Shown piece by piece: positions 63,345 through 64,000 of a stretch of 64,000 nt of DNA. The stretch is taken from positions 682,001-746,000 of the forward strand of contig JABJUM010000016.1 of NCBI GenBank assembly GCA_016169955.1, in the 5' to 3' direction. The first letter of the stretch is position 1; each line of letters opens with the position of its first letter. Source of the stretch: Phytophthora vignae f. sp. vignae (lineage: Eukaryota; Oomycota; Peronosporomycetes; Peronosporales; Peronosporaceae). Under the pieces are notes generated by a model. It saw only the letters and a list, made by a program, of their open reading frames with translations, searched no databases and had not been told where the DNA came from. The position numbers and the translations under genes were made by a program.

Positions 63345-64000
63345 GTGGACGTGCAGTGCTTCCAAGCTTTTTATAGCATGTATGCGTTTGTGTAGAGTCG
63401 GCATCCTAGCCAGAGAACCAAAGCACCAGCACTTTTGACTGGCGCGTTTATTTAATGTACTACTCGCTCGAACCCCAACGCAGTGCCGATTTGTCTCCTT
63501 CACTTTCAGGTGTTGGCGAAGAAATTGTTTCACGAGCTGTACACCCAATCGTACCGCAAAACAAATGAATTGCCGCGTACGTACTGGATCAGCTTGACCC
63601 AAGCCTTATTAAGCTTTTGAAGGCTCAATCCAGGTCAGCGTCCGAGTCGAAGCCAAGGATCGGTGTCGCGTCGTGCTTTTTTGGGTCTCATTTAACTGCA
63701 CAGTGGGAGCCGCCAGCGGTACCGAGCACCATCACGCGCACGTGGTTGCCTTCAGGCATCTATCTGCCCAAGTTGCCTGAGATGCCGGTCAGCGACAACG
63801 CGCGCACGCATCATGCGGAAAACGGAAAGTCGGACCATGCGTCGCATGGTCCGACTTTCCGTTTGGTCATCACTTAGGTTGGCAGCATCGAGTCCGTCGC
63901 GCTAATATTGCGTGAGCCGGACTTCGAGGCGTGCTACCGTAAGCCCCCACATCAAGAAGCTGCATGAAAGTTGCCTGCAACTTGCGCGTGAGTCGATCGA
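63345..64000. other. Downstream region to window end, with strong hairpin
   Basis: No recognised gene. An 86-codon plus-strand frame (63617-63877) has no domain; its end runs through the hairpin at 63820-63864. Confidence 0.4.
63820..63864. repeat. Perfect 22-bp stem hairpin
   Basis: AAACGGAAAGTCGGACCATGCG, one T, then its exact reverse complement. About 480 bp downstream of the zinc-finger stop. It could be a fold-back relic or RNA structure; nothing shows that it is transcribed. Confidence 0.75.

Noticed and set aside
62574..63602. 342-codon minus-strand ORF
   Set aside because: Antisense shadow of the zinc-finger gene.
1..64000. Nuclear genetic code with UGA as sense
   Set aside because: One intact gene (41058) appears to end in TGA, and a TAG stop also occurs in the SWEET pseudogenes, so ordinary nonsense decay explains the data.

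Overview
The window looks like nuclear DNA of a plant-associated oomycete, most likely Phytophthora or a close relative. That assignment is inference from gene content: GC-rich compact genes with short GT-AG introns (about 67-140 bp, mostly 70-80), clustered SWEET transporters, a mucin-like threonine/proline repeat protein, membrane-anchored GH5, and dense copia, gypsy, Tc1, hAT and Helitron elements. No species-specific marker was available. Of 17 genes I consider intact, 16 end in TAA or TAG and one in TGA.

Layout. 1-4874: 3' part of a Ty1/copia element (its 5' end lies before the window), with one in-frame TGA and a 388-bp 3' LTR. 4875-5912: small inverted repeats. 5913-11486: a complete minus-strand Ty3/gypsy element with identical 175-bp LTR cores and a 5-bp target duplication. 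12073-14829: divergent UbiX and UbiD genes, whose families form a cofactor-maker and decarboxylase pair. 15334-16862: an intact Tc1-type transposon with 225-bp terminal inverted repeats. 17929-30875: a 4.5-kb inverted duplication around a 1.6-kb spacer. Each arm holds a SWEET pseudogene and an 11-exon ankyrin-repeat pseudogene. A 2.25-kb hAT element sits inside the left-arm ankyrin gene, and a fold-back element sits in the spacer. 31480-33625: two intact SWEET genes.

33980-35428: secreted mucin-like repeat protein. 37252-43348: housekeeping block with a U1A/U2B''-like snRNP protein, glutaminyl-tRNA synthetase, a tail-anchored protein, mitochondrial ribosomal protein bL34m and a chorismate-lyase (UbiC)-like gene. 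44055-51873: a head-to-tail Helitron array: a 180-bp 5' fragment, a 349-bp non-autonomous unit and a 7.3-kb autonomous unit with an accessory zinc-ribbon ORF, Rep and Pif1-type helicase. 52852-54547: a membrane-anchored GH5 protein apparently lacking both catalytic glutamates. 54847-56721: FG nucleoporin NUP58. 56722-62642: gene-poor, with a hAT-type MITE and a decayed coding region. 62643-63344: a four-finger C2H2 transcription factor.

The strongest leads are the Helitron array with its accessory ORF, the inverted SWEET/ankyrin duplication with nested insertions, the GH5 pseudoenzyme candidate, the UbiX/UbiD pair and the UbiC-like gene. All intron boundaries are my own reading of GT-AG sites and reading-frame sums; no transcript data were available.
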